The notes under the pieces were generated by a model, which was given only the letters and a program-made list of their open reading frames with translations, searched no databases and had not been told where the DNA came from. 48,839 nucleotides of DNA from Bacillota bacterium. Its GTDB lineage: Bacteria; Bacillota; Dehalobacteriia; UBA4068; UBA4997. The position numbers and the translations under genes were made by a program. The stretch is from positions 1-48,839 of the forward strand of contig JAETNY010000015.1 of the NCBI GenBank assembly GCA_021771915.1, in the 5' to 3' direction. This document shows positions 27,989 through 36,135 of this stretch, piece by piece; within the stretch, counting starts at the first letter, position 1, and every line of letters begins with the position of its first letter.

Positions 27989-28402
27989 ATGAAGTTGCGA
28001 ACTTTCATGGCAAGCTGTTGCCTGTTTATAATTCTGCTTGGTCTGGCGGCCTGCGGTGGGCAGAAAGCGGAAATAACGGTTACTGAGGTTAAGTCTGACA
28101 TATACACAGCAGATGAAGTTAACGCGGCAATAGATACGGCGATTGAATATTTTGATAAATATTTTGATGGTTGTACCTTAACGCAGATTAGCTATATCGG
28201 TGATGATATGGCCTCGACTTTTGCAGAATGGCAGCAGCAATATCAGGTTGACGAGGTGATTGTTCTGGTTTCCAGTTTTGAGGTGGGTGCGTCCGGCGGT
28301 GACGGTTCCCTGAACCCAAACAGCACCTATGATAACTGGCAGTGGATTTTAGGCCGGAATGCCGGAGGGGAATGGGAACATCTTACGCATGGTTATTGTT
28401 AA
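27989..28402 (+). CDS. Small lipoprotein of unknown function
   Basis: The 137-residue protein starts with a lipoprotein signal (KLRTFMASCCLFIILLGLAA, then Cys as the acylated residue at about 21, lipobox LAAC). The mature part has an acidic region and a C-terminal GGDGSLNPNSTYDNWQWIL stretch that recalls a family of clostridial lipoproteins with no known role. The ATG at 27989 has GAGAGGG upstream. Its end overlaps truA by 14 bases, an odd insertion into the otherwise conserved ecfT-truA neighbourhood. Confidence 0.7.
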   Translation: MKLRTFMASCCLFIILLGLAACGGQKAEITVTEVKSDIYTADEVNAAIDTAIEYFDKYFDGCTLTQISYIGDDMASTFAEWQQQYQVDEVIVLVSSFEVGASGGDGSLNPNSTYDNWQWILGRNAGGEWEHLTHGYC

Positions 28403-29222
28403 GTTACGGATAGCTTATGACGGTACGGATTTTGTCGGTTGGCAGCGGCAAAATCTGCCCGGCGCTAATAATCGCAGCGTGCAGGGGGAGTTGGAAAAGG
28501 TTCTGCGCCGGCTTTTGCAGCAAGCGGTGAGCGTGCAGGGGGCTGGGCGCACGGATTCCGGCGTGCATGCGCAGGGGCAGGTGGCCAGCTTTGATTTGCC
28601 GGCTCCGGGTGGGCGGCCGTTAATTCCGGTGGAGCGGCTGGCATATGCCATGAATAATCGTCTGCCGGGAGATGTGCGTATTTTAGGCGCAGAGTGTACG
28701 GAGCGAGCGCTGGATTTTCATGCTCGTTTTTCCGCCAAAAGCAAGGAATATCGCTATTTTTTAGTGTTGGGCCAGGCGCCTTGTGCTTTTGATTATCGTT
28801 ATGCCTGGTTTTGTCCCTATAAATTGCCGCGGCTGGCGGATATGCCGCAGGCGGCGGCGCAGTTTGTGGGCGAGCACGACTTTCGGGGCTTCTGCGGCCG
28901 CAGCAGCGTGGTTACGACTTATGTGCGTCGTTTAAGTCTTGCGGATTTTAGCCGGGTGGAGCCGGCGGACGCGCCGCCCCAGCTGTATAGTCTGGCCGCA
29001 GAGGGGGCGCTGTATTGTTTTCGGGTGGTGGGCAATGGCTTTATTTATAAAATGGTGCGGCTGCTGACCGGCGCTTTGGTGAAATTTGGCCGGGGGCAGC
29101 TGGAGCCTGCGCAAATCCGGCGACAGCTGCAAACGGCGGCGCTTGAGCCTGATTGCTGGCCGCAGCCCCTGGCTCCGGCGGCTCCGGCGCGGGGCTTATA
29201 TTTATGGCATATTGATTATTGA
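28389..29222 (+). CDS. truA: tRNA pseudouridine synthase A
   Basis: This enzyme makes pseudouridine at positions 38-40 of the tRNA anticodon arm. The 277-residue protein starts VKLRIAYDGTDFVGWQRQ, has the catalytic aspartate in GAGRTDSGVHAQGQ (Asp56), and later FLHAR-like LDFHARFSAKSKEYRY and GNGFIYKMVRLLTGAL. The start is set at ATG 28389 to match the family. The upstream frame overlaps the lipoprotein gene and the ribosome site is poor, so coupling is likely. Confidence 0.96.
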   Translation: MVIVKLRIAYDGTDFVGWQRQNLPGANNRSVQGELEKVLRRLLQQAVSVQGAGRTDSGVHAQGQVASFDLPAPGGRPLIPVERLAYAMNNRLPGDVRILGAECTERALDFHARFSAKSKEYRYFLVLGQAPCAFDYRYAWFCPYKLPRLADMPQAAAQFVGEHDFRGFCGRSSVVTTYVRRLSLADFSRVEPADAPPQLYSLAAEGALYCFRVVGNGFIYKMVRLLTGALVKFGRGQLEPAQIRRQLQTAALEPDCWPQPLAPAAPARGLYLWHIDY

Positions 29223-29271
29223 AAACAGATAAATTATTGCTATATAAAATAGAAAAAAAGTAAAAAAATTC

Positions 29272-29300
29272 TTGACAAGCGCTCGATAAAAGGCTATAAT
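29272..29300 (+). promoter_or_regulatory. Promoter of rplM-rpsI
   Basis: A consensus TTGACA (29272-29277) and TATAAT (29295-29300) are 17 bases apart; a leader of about 130 bases follows. Confidence 0.88.
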
Positions 29301-29306
29301 TTTAAG

Positions 29307-29435
29307 GAGCGACATTTGCCGCCTTATTGAACTTTCAGCCCCGTTAGTCAATAGGTTCGGCTGTTGTATTTCTAAATTATCTTATATTTTGAGTTAAACT
29401 GAATTTTTACAGTAGTTTTTGAGGAGGAAAACGCA
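29307..29435 (+). promoter_or_regulatory. Candidate ribosomal-protein leader of rplM
   Basis: TATTGA (29325-29330) can pair with TCAATA (29348-29353), and CAGCC (29336-29340) with GGCTG (29359-29363). The pairings cross, giving a pseudoknot or two states. An L13 leader is known in other Firmicutes; whether this is the same motif was not tested. Confidence 0.4.
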
Positions 29436-29864
29436 ATGCGTACTTTTATGGCAAAAGCGCAGGAGATTGAACGCAAATGGTTTGTTCTTGACGCTGCCAA
29501 CAAGCCTTTGGGTCGTGTCGCCACAGAGGCTGCACGTTTGCTGAGAGGCAAGCATAAGCCGATTTTTACGCCCAATGTTGATACCGGCGATTTTGTAATT
29601 ATTATTAATGCTGGCCAGGCTGTTTTGACTGGTAACAAATTAAATCAGAAAGTTATGTATAAACATTCCGGTTATCCGGGAGGTCTGAAGGAAACCCCTT
29701 ATCGCCGTTTGATGGCTGAAAAGCCGGAGCGCGCTCTGGAGGCCGCTGTGCGCGGCATGTTGCCGAAGAACCGCCTGGGCCGCAAAATGATTAAGAAGCT
29801 GAAAGTTTTTGCTGGTGCAGAGCATATTCATCAGGCGCAGAAACCTGAAGTTTGGAATTTCTAA
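29436..29864 (+). CDS. rplM: 50S ribosomal protein L13
   Basis: The 142-residue protein has [39 protein letters not shown] and the [10 protein letters not shown] loop, all typical of L13. GAGGAGG precedes ATG 29436. It is paired with rpsI as usual. Confidence 0.98.
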   Translation: MRTFMAKAQEIERKWFVLDAANKPLGRVATEAARLLRGKHKPIFTPNVDTGDFVIIINAGQAVLTGNKLNQKVMYKHSGYPGGLKETPYRRLMAEKPERALEAAVRGMLPKNRLGRKMIKKLKVFAGAEHIHQAQKPEVWNF

Positions 29865-29883
29865 GAAAGGAGCGTGCAAATTA

Positions 29884-30276
29884 ATGGCTGATAACAGATT
29901 TTATGGTACAGGCCGCAGAAAAAATGCGATTGCTCGTGTTTGGCTGGCTCCTGGCAGTGGTAATATCACCGTGAACAAACGCGGTTTGAGTGAATATTTT
30001 GGCAAAAAAACGCTGGAAATGATTGTGGAGCAGCCTTTGGCTCTGACCTCTAACCTGGGTAAATATGATGTGATGGCCACCGTTAAGGGCGGCGGTACTA
30101 CTGGTCAGGCTGGCGCGGTGCGTCATGGCATTGCCAAGGCGTTGGTGGAAGCAGATGAGAACCTGCGCAAAGCTTTGAAAGCGGCTGGTTTCCTGACTCG
30201 TGACCCCAGAATGAAAGAAAGAAGAAAGTATGGCTTGAAAAAGGCCAGAAAGGCAAGCCAGTTCTCAAAGAGATAA
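29884..30276 (+). CDS. rpsI: 30S ribosomal protein S9
   Basis: The 130-residue protein begins with [19 protein letters not shown] and ends with the conserved basic tail [20 protein letters not shown] and FSKR, whose last residues touch P-site tRNA. The ATG at 29884 gives the standard length, with AAAGGAG upstream. Confidence 0.98.
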   Translation: MADNRFYGTGRRKNAIARVWLAPGSGNITVNKRGLSEYFGKKTLEMIVEQPLALTSNLGKYDVMATVKGGGTTGQAGAVRHGIAKALVEADENLRKALKAAGFLTRDPRMKERRKYGLKKARKASQFSKR

Positions 30277-30316
30277 TAGCTGCCAAGTTAAAGTTTATAA
30301 TCCGCTATGGTTATAT

Positions 30317-30353
30317 AAAAAATCCGTCTGGCATTATGCCGGGCGGATTTTTT
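30317..30353 (+). terminator. Bidirectional terminator after rpsI
   Basis: AAAAAATCCGTCTGGC (30317-30332) pairs with GCCGGGCGGATTTTTT (30338-30353) with a five-base loop and T-rich ends on both strands. It also serves the convergent toxin gene. Confidence 0.88.
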
Positions 30354-30362
30354 ATAGTTAAA

Positions 30363-30968
30363 TTATTCATCTTCAACTGGCTTGTAAACCAGATTTTTGA
30401 TTTTTTCCTCGGTCCAAAGCTTGGAGGTGAAAAATAAATGTTCCCCTTTGCGCTTTTTAAAAATACGGAATAATTCCTGTGTATTATCATAAACATGGCA
30501 AATATCGCATAGCTTAATTAACTCCGGCAGGTTGGCCATTGTTAATTTATAACGCTTGAGGATTTTGTCTATGGGCACGTTATGCCCACCCTCTTCTGTT
30601 CTGGACTGCACGCGCAACACGTTAATGTTGGGGTGTCTGGTAAAAACAAAATAACCGCGTATAAAATAGCCCTGTTCTCTGGCACGGCGCAACAGGTTTA
30701 AATTGCGCTCTGTGGAAAGCACGGTTTCAAAGGTGAAATCGGATTTTTGAGCCAAAGCATTCTCGCGCAGCGCCTCCGCCTGTTTGGCGGCCGTTAAATC
30801 GTCGCAGTGGGTACTGGTTTTGATTACGTCGGCGTTGATGTAGGTGCCATGTTTAATTGCGTATTCATAGATAGTGCTTTTGCCTGAGCCGTTGGGGCCG
30901 GCAAAAATTGTTAATTCTGGTTTTTTTTCCGGTGTTTGATTAGAAATTTGCATATTCTCTGTGTCCAT
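30363..30968 (-). CDS. Zeta-toxin-like P-loop kinase (probable toxin)
   Basis: The 201-residue protein has Walker A GPNGSGKST (residues 24-32), an INAD motif (about 44-47), FETVLS (80-85) and an arginine followed by GGHNVP (about 123-132). This is the COG4185-type branch of zeta toxins, which in better-known members phosphorylate UDP-N-acetylglucosamine and block wall synthesis. The start at 30968 is preferred over an earlier in-frame ATG because GGAG lies seven bases upstream. It overlaps the small upstream gene by 29 bases, typical of toxin-antitoxin pairs. Whether it is toxic here is inferred. Confidence 0.8.
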   Translation of the reverse strand: MDTENMQISNQTPEKKPELTIFAGPNGSGKSTIYEYAIKHGTYINADVIKTSTHCDDLTAAKQAEALRENALAQKSDFTFETVLSTERNLNLLRRAREQGYFIRGYFVFTRHPNINVLRVQSRTEEGGHNVPIDKILKRYKLTMANLPELIKLCDICHVYDNTQELFRIFKKRKGEHLFFTSKLWTEEKIKNLVYKPVEDE

Positions 30969-31194
30969 CTGGATACTCCAAATAAGCCTGTTCCTTTTCT
31001 TCATCAAAACGAGCAATCGGCACGCGTTTTATGCGTTTGGCTAAAATTGACATACGGATAGCCATTTTAAAGCGGCGTGTCATTTCCTCATCAGTCACGC
31101 CGTCAATAGCGTCCAATTCAGGGTCAAAGGGCGGTTGATATTTGTTGCCGTCATAGATTGGTAAATCCTTTAAGCTTGTTTTGTTCATTTCCAT
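30940..31194 (-). CDS. Small protein upstream of the zeta-like gene (probable antitoxin)
   Basis: The 84-residue protein starts MEMNKTSLKDLPIYDGNKYQ and is acidic at first (PPFDPELDAIDGVTDEEM), then basic helical (RRFKMAIRMSILAKRIKR). GGAGGT is seven bases before the ATG. Its end overlaps the toxin start by 29 bases, so the two proteins are produced together. I do not recognise a known antitoxin fold such as epsilon or PezA, so the antitoxin role rests on position, size and overlap. Confidence 0.65.
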   Translation of the reverse strand: MEMNKTSLKDLPIYDGNKYQPPFDPELDAIDGVTDEEMTRRFKMAIRMSILAKRIKRVPIARFDEEKEQAYLEYPDGHREYANF

Positions 31195-31250
31195 AATATA
31201 AACCTCCAGGCACAACTGCCAAAAAACCATATAAAACTGTAACTATCTAT

Positions 31251-31279
31251 ATTATATGAAATTTATGTGAAAAAAACAA
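31251..31279 (-). promoter_or_regulatory. Promoter of the toxin-antitoxin pair
   Basis: On the minus strand TTGTTT (31279-31274) and TATAAT (31256-31251) are 17 bases apart. Transcription would start about 50 bases before the small gene. Confidence 0.65.
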
Positions 31280-31301
31280 GTAGTTTTTCTGAAAAATAAA
31301 T

Positions 31302-32138
31302 TTAAAGGCTGATTACGGCCGCCTGACCGCCGCGTTCACCCTTGGTAAAACGGTGCGACCAGTATTTTTCCGGCCGGCAGCAGGTACATTCCGGGGAAAT
31401 GGCGATATTGTCGTTTGGCAGGCCGGTCTTAAGCAGCCGCCAGGCGTTAATGGCTTTTAAATTCACAAGAAATTTGCCCGGCTTTTCTGCTTTGGGGTCT
31501 TTTCTGATGAAGCGCTCAACCTCGGAGCCGAAAGCCTTATGCATGGCCAGCGGCACGTCGGCGTGGGTGGAAAAACAGCAGCCGCCAATGCCGGGGCCGA
31601 TAGCGGCCAGACAGCGAGCCGGCTCAATCTGATATTCCTGCTGCAAGCGCTGAACAGTTTTGGCGGCTATATCAGCCTGCGTGCCGCGCCAGCCGGCATG
31701 GACTGCGGCAACGGCGCAGGGTTTGCCCTGTTGGTTCAGGGCGCAGATTAAAATTGGTATGCAGTCGGCAGCGTAGGCAATCAGCGGCCGGCCGGTTTGG
31801 TTGGTAATTAGCGCGTCGCACTCATAAGGTGTGGGGCCGTCCAGATGTTGGCCGGCGTCGGCCGCCTGCGCCAGGCGAATAATATCGCTATGGATTTGGT
31901 GGGTGGAAACTGTCGCTTCCGGCGCATAGCCCACTGCCCACGCCAGCCGCAGATGGTTCTGGCGCACATTTTCTACGCTGTCTTTTTTGTGGTCAAGATT
32001 TAAACTGGCCTGCGCGCCCTGACTAACGCCGCCGTGCCGGGTGCTGAAAGCATGACATACGCCCTGAGCGTCTAAAATTGCGCTGGTCATAAAAATAACG
32101 CCGTTAATATCATGGCGGATAAATTCTGTGTTATACAT
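31302..32138 (-). CDS. pgeF: Laccase-domain purine nucleoside phosphorylase (YfiH/PgeF family)
   Basis: The 278-residue protein has the zinc triad of the family: His83 (STHQIHSD), Cys126 (AADCIPIL) and His147 (AVHAGWRGT). It also has FSTRHGGVS near the start and the C-terminal CTCCRPEKYWSHR. Members phosphorolyse adenosine, inosine and methylthioadenosine, and have also been linked to peptidoglycan-edit fidelity in E. coli. The start ATG at 32138 has AAGGAGG nearby. It reads towards the toxin pair and may be cotranscribed with it by read-through. Confidence 0.9.
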   Translation of the reverse strand: MYNTEFIRHDINGVIFMTSAILDAQGVCHAFSTRHGGVSQGAQASLNLDHKKDSVENVRQNHLRLAWAVGYAPEATVSTHQIHSDIIRLAQAADAGQHLDGPTPYECDALITNQTGRPLIAYAADCIPILICALNQQGKPCAVAAVHAGWRGTQADIAAKTVQRLQQEYQIEPARCLAAIGPGIGGCCFSTHADVPLAMHKAFGSEVERFIRKDPKAEKPGKFLVNLKAINAWRLLKTGLPNDNIAISPECTCCRPEKYWSHRFTKGERGGQAAVISL

Positions 32139-32395
32139 ATAAAGTACCTCCTTGGGTCAAATTAAAATGTGCAATTAAAATATTCTCTGTGTCAGACGGT
32201 AAAATCCTGCTGGTGAGATTGATTATTTCCAGATTTTCAGCCAGATGGAGCATTATAAATTTAGTCTATAACAAAAAAAGGCAGTCGCAGCAGGATTTTT
32301 GCATAGGACAAAGAATTATTATAAAATTAAGCAGTTGTATTGTACCCAAAAATAATGAAGCAAAATTAGGGCGCGATATTAAAGAGGAATGACTA
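32139..32395. other. Intergenic gap before mreB with a spaced 12-bp inverted repeat
   Basis: AAAATCCTGCTG (32201-32212) and CAGCAGGATTTT (32288-32299) are perfect inverted repeats 75 bases apart. No gene is seen. The region must hold the promoters of the divergent pgeF and mreB genes, but no well-spaced pair stands out. Confidence 0.5.
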
Positions 32396-33448
32396 ATGGG
32401 ATTTTTCAGGCGATTCTTTTTTGATTTTGGCACAAGCATTGGCGTTGATTTAGGCACGGCCAGTATTCTGATTTATGTGAAAAATCGGGGTATTGTCTTA
32501 AACGAGCCATCTGTGGTGGCTATGAATCAGCTGACGCATGAGGTTATTGCGATTGGTGCGGCGGCCAAAAAAATGCTGGGACGCACGCCGGAGGGCATTA
32601 TTGCTGTGCGGCCGCTGCGTGAGGGCGTGATTGCCGATTATGATGTTACAGAGCAGATGCTGCGCTATTTTCTGGAACAGGCCTGCGGTCGTAACCGTAT
32701 TTTGAAGCCGCGCGTGATGGTCTGTATCCCCTCCGGGGTGACGGACGTTGAGGAGCGTGCTGTAAAGCAGGCGGCGCTGGCATCTGGCGCCAGAGAAGCC
32801 TATTTGATTGAGGAGCCGATGGCGGCCGCGATTGGCGCCGGTATGGATATTTACACGCCCAGCGGTAATCTGGTTTGCGATATCGGCGGCGGTACTACGG
32901 ACGTGGCGGTAATCTCCCTGGGTGGCATTGTCAGCAAAACATCTCTGCGCGTGGGCGGCGATAAATTTGACGATGCGATTGTGCGTTATATTCGCCGGGA
33001 ATATAGCCTGCTGATTGGCGAGTCCTGTGCGGAGGATATTAAAAAAAGCATTGGCACCGCGTATATCACCGAAAAAAATCGGAATAATTTTGTGACGGTG
33101 CGCGGTCGGGATTTGATGTCTGGCCTGCCCAAGAGCATTAAATTTTCGGCGCAGGAGTGTCGGGAGGCCATTGGCGAAACTCTGGATACGATTATCGTGG
33201 CAATTAAAAGCGTTTTGGAAGAAACACCGCCGGAGTTGGCCGGCGATATTGTAGACCGCGGTATGGTTCTGACCGGCGGCGGTTCTATGGTGGACGGCTT
33301 GCCGCGTTTGATTTCCGAGCTGACTGGTCTGCATGTTTATTTGGCGGAGGACCCGGTGGCCTGTGTGGCTATTGGCACCGGTAAATCGCTGGCCGTTTTG
33401 GACCAGGCCCAGGAAAGCGGCAATATTTTTGCGCGTAAGGCGCTGTAA
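32396..33448 (+). CDS. mreB: Rod-shape protein MreB / Mbl
   Basis: The 350-residue actin homologue guides lateral wall synthesis at the inner membrane. It has GVDLGTASILIYVKNRGIVL (phosphate-1), DIGGGTTDVAVISLGG (phosphate-2, about residues 160-175) and TGGGSMVDGLPRLI (adenosine site). The N-terminal FFRRFFFDF could be a membrane-binding amphipathic stretch. mreC and mreD are not next to it, so this may be a stand-alone (Mbl-like) copy. Confidence 0.95.
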   Translation: MGFFRRFFFDFGTSIGVDLGTASILIYVKNRGIVLNEPSVVAMNQLTHEVIAIGAAAKKMLGRTPEGIIAVRPLREGVIADYDVTEQMLRYFLEQACGRNRILKPRVMVCIPSGVTDVEERAVKQAALASGAREAYLIEEPMAAAIGAGMDIYTPSGNLVCDIGGGTTDVAVISLGGIVSKTSLRVGGDKFDDAIVRYIRREYSLLIGESCAEDIKKSIGTAYITEKNRNNFVTVRGRDLMSGLPKSIKFSAQECREAIGETLDTIIVAIKSVLEETPPELAGDIVDRGMVLTGGGSMVDGLPRLISELTGLHVYLAEDPVACVAIGTGKSLAVLDQAQESGNIFARKAL

Positions 33449-33462
33449 AAGGAACTGATTGT

Positions 33463-34032
33463 ATGAAGTGTACATTTTCCCGAATTGCAATCTGTCTATT
33501 GCCATTAATTTTATTACTGGCTGGCGGCGCGGCGGCGGGTTCGGCTGACGACCCACTGGTTACACGCGGCTGGGTGGAGCAGTATATTGCCAGCCAGCTG
33601 GCGCCATTGCAGACGCGTTTGGAGCAGGCGGACAGCCAGATGTCTTCTGTGCGTTCAATTAAGCTTTGGATTGGCCGTGATTATTTGCAGGTTGGCGAGC
33701 GACAGATTAAGCTTGACGCTGCGCCGTATTTGGGCAGCAGCGGCCGAACCATGGTGCCGTTGCGTGCTCTGGGCGACAGTATCGGGGCGGAAATCAGCTG
33801 GGACGGAGCCGCTAAAAAGGCGGTTTATACTAAAGATGGCAAGCAGGTGGTGTTGTGGCTTGGGCGTGCGGAAGTCAGCGTGAACGGGCATATGGCGGCC
33901 ACTGACTGCGCACCGGAACTGCGTAATGACCGGGTGATGGTGCCGTTGCGAGTGGTTACGGAAAATCTTGGTTTTCATTTAAGCTGGAATAATGCGGAGA
34001 AGCTGGCGGCGCTGCTGTATATAGCCAAGTAA
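33463..34032 (+). CDS. Stalk-domain (copper amine oxidase N-terminal-like) secreted protein
   Basis: The 189-residue protein has a signal peptide (about 1-25), a short coiled region (LAPLQTRLEQADSQM), and two copies of the pattern VPLRALGDSIGAEISWDGA / VPLRVVTENLGFHLSWNNA typical of the copper-amine-oxidase N-terminal stalk domain. This domain is common in Firmicute surface proteins and does not imply oxidase activity. It follows mreB by 14 bases, suggesting one transcript. Confidence 0.85.
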   Translation: MKCTFSRIAICLLPLILLLAGGAAAGSADDPLVTRGWVEQYIASQLAPLQTRLEQADSQMSSVRSIKLWIGRDYLQVGERQIKLDAAPYLGSSGRTMVPLRALGDSIGAEISWDGAAKKAVYTKDGKQVVLWLGRAEVSVNGHMAATDCAPELRNDRVMVPLRVVTENLGFHLSWNNAEKLAALLYIAK

Positions 34033-34096
34033 AAAATGATATTATTTTAATTGATTTAGTGTGAGTGGTTGAATTTGATTGAATTGGAGAAATAAT

Positions 34097-35185
34097 ATGA
34101 GTTCAGATAAGGAACAGCAAGTTGAGTATCATAATTCATGGTGGGGACGGCATTTTGGTTATCTTTCGGCTGAGGCCAAGGGCTGGTTTTGGCTGGTGCT
34201 GCTGTTGTTGATTTGCGGTGGCTTTTACCTGGGCTTTTGGTATAGCTGCCAGCAGCCTAATCCTATCACCGTGCCTTATGTGACGGCGCAAAACTATGTG
34301 GAAAATCATGAAGAAGCACCAAAAATGCCGGACTATTTTGGTGCGGACGGTACGATTACCGTATTATTGATGGGCTGCGATATGCGCGAGGGCGAAAGGG
34401 CCGGGCGTTCGGATACGATTATGCTGGCTTTTGTCAGCGCGGAGAAAAAAGCGATTAACCTGCTTTCCATTCCTCGTGATACAAGGGTGGAACTGGCCGA
34501 GGGCAAAGGTACAACCAAAATTAATCATGCCTTTGCTTATGGCGGTGTGCCGTTGACGCGCAAAACTATTGAAAACTTTTTAGATGTGGAGATTGACCGT
34601 TATGTAACGGTGGATTTTCAGGGCTTTGCCGATGTTATTGACGCCTTGGGCGGCGTGGATTATGATGTTGAACAACGCATGTATTATCCGGCGGAGCATA
34701 TTGATTTACAGCCCGGCCTACAACATCTGGACGGCCAGGCGGCTCTTTCCTATGTGCGCTGGCGCGGTACGGCCACGGCGGATATTGGTCGTATTGAACG
34801 GCAGCAGAAATTTTTAAGCACAGTGCTGGAACAGGTTATGAGCACCGGCACGATTTTGCGCCTGCCTAATCTGATTATTACTATTAATACATATGTGCAG
34901 ACGGATTTTACCCTTTCTGAACTTACTTCATTGATTAATGTATTTAAGGACGTTAGTAGCGTAACTTTCAATTCGTCCATGGTGCCGGGCGACGGTACGA
35001 CTATTAATGGGATTAGCTATTGGCAGTATTATCCCAATCAAACCGCTGAATTGCTGGAGCAGATGAAAACATTTACTTATAATCTGCCGGTTGAAGAACC
35101 TCCTGCCAGTGCCGACGGCAATGATACGGATAATGACGCCGCCGGAGCGGCTGGAAATAACAGCGGCAATACTGGAGGAAATTAA
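34097..35185 (+). CDS. LytR-CpsA-Psr (LCP) family ligase
   Basis: LCP enzymes move lipid-linked wall polymers onto peptidoglycan, outside the inner membrane. The 362-residue protein has one N-terminal membrane helix (about residues 27-50). The LCP domain follows with VLLMGCDMREGERAGRSDT, LSIPRDTRVEL and TKINHAFAYGG, then VDFQGFADVIDALGGVDYDV and LDGQAALSYVRWR. The tail after residue about 335 is a low-complexity Gly/Asn/Ala/Asp stretch. ATG 34097 (GGAGA upstream) is preferred to a TTG at 34079. Confidence 0.93.
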   Translation: MSSDKEQQVEYHNSWWGRHFGYLSAEAKGWFWLVLLLLICGGFYLGFWYSCQQPNPITVPYVTAQNYVENHEEAPKMPDYFGADGTITVLLMGCDMREGERAGRSDTIMLAFVSAEKKAINLLSIPRDTRVELAEGKGTTKINHAFAYGGVPLTRKTIENFLDVEIDRYVTVDFQGFADVIDALGGVDYDVEQRMYYPAEHIDLQPGLQHLDGQAALSYVRWRGTATADIGRIERQQKFLSTVLEQVMSTGTILRLPNLIITINTYVQTDFTLSELTSLINVFKDVSSVTFNSSMVPGDGTTINGISYWQYYPNQTAELLEQMKTFTYNLPVEEPPASADGNDTDNDAAGAAGNNSGNTGGN

Positions 35186-35188
35186 GCT

Positions 35189-36004
35189 ATGGCAGAAATG
35201 GAGATTTTAGGCGCAAAAATTAGCGATTATGATATGGTGGAAACCGTTTGCAGCGCGGCGGCGCTGATTGATGTTGGCCGGCAGGCTGGCAAGGGCGAGC
35301 CGATGTTGCATCAGATTGTTACTTTGAACGCAGAAATTTTATATAAAGCCCAAACCGATGCCCGTTTAATGGAAATTATTAATCAGGCGGAACTGGTAAC
35401 GCCGGACGGCAGCGGTATTGTTATGGCGGCGCAGAAACTTTGTAATCGGCAGATTGAACGGGTTACGGGTATTGATTTAATGCAGGAACTGTGCAAGCAG
35501 AGCGCGGCCTGCGGCTGGCAGGTTTATCTGCTGGGCGCCAAGCCGGGCGTGGCCGAACAGGCTGCTCAAAATCTGCGTGAGCAGTATAATACCAATGTTT
35601 GCGGCTGGCACGACGGCTATTTTAAGGAGGACGAGCAGGCTTGGATAATCGGCGAGATTAACGAGAAAAAGCCGGATATTTTGTTTGTGGGTCTGGGCGC
35701 GCCACGGCAGGAATTTTGGATTGCGGAAAACCGCAGCCGGTTGCGCGTGCCGCTGGTGATTGGCGTGGGCGGTTGTTTCGATGTTATCTCGGGCAATTTA
35801 AAACGCGCACCTCAGATTTTTCAGCAAATGGGCGTGGAATGGCTTTGGCGGCTGCTGAAAGAACCCTGGCGTTTTGGCCGCATGCTGGCTTTGCCGAAGT
35901 TTATGATGTTAGTTAACAGTCAGGTTAAGGCCAAAAAACGTCTGGCGCAGGCCAATCAGCGTCAGATGGAAGACGGCCGTCGGGAAAAAAAGTTGCCGCA
36001 GTGA
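35189..36004 (+). CDS. tagA: WecG/TagA/CpsF family glycosyltransferase
   Basis: The 271-residue GT26 enzyme has TLNAEILYKAQTDARL, LVTPDGSGIVMAAQ, VYLLGAKPGVAEQAA and FVGLGAPRQEFWI, the family hallmarks, and VIGVGGCFDVISGNLKRAP. Relatives add N-acetylmannosamine to lipid-linked GlcNAc. Three bases separate it from the LCP gene, which fits a shared role in making and attaching a wall polymer. Confidence 0.93.
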   Translation: MAEMEILGAKISDYDMVETVCSAAALIDVGRQAGKGEPMLHQIVTLNAEILYKAQTDARLMEIINQAELVTPDGSGIVMAAQKLCNRQIERVTGIDLMQELCKQSAACGWQVYLLGAKPGVAEQAAQNLREQYNTNVCGWHDGYFKEDEQAWIIGEINEKKPDILFVGLGAPRQEFWIAENRSRLRVPLVIGVGGCFDVISGNLKRAPQIFQQMGVEWLWRLLKEPWRFGRMLALPKFMMLVNSQVKAKKRLAQANQRQMEDGRREKKLPQ

Positions 36005-36135
36005 TTATTATGCAAGTTTTTCCTGAAAAAACTTGTAATTATCATATGAAGTTGTATAGGTTTTCAGTTGTTTGGCGTTAACTGGAGTCCGGGGGACTTG
36101 GCATTCACTAAGTTTTCATAAGGGAGTTGAGAATT

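Noticed and set aside
32498-33556. A 352-residue reverse-strand frame opposite mreB
   Set aside because: Shadow of mreB; low-complexity Arg/His/Asn composition and no start signal.
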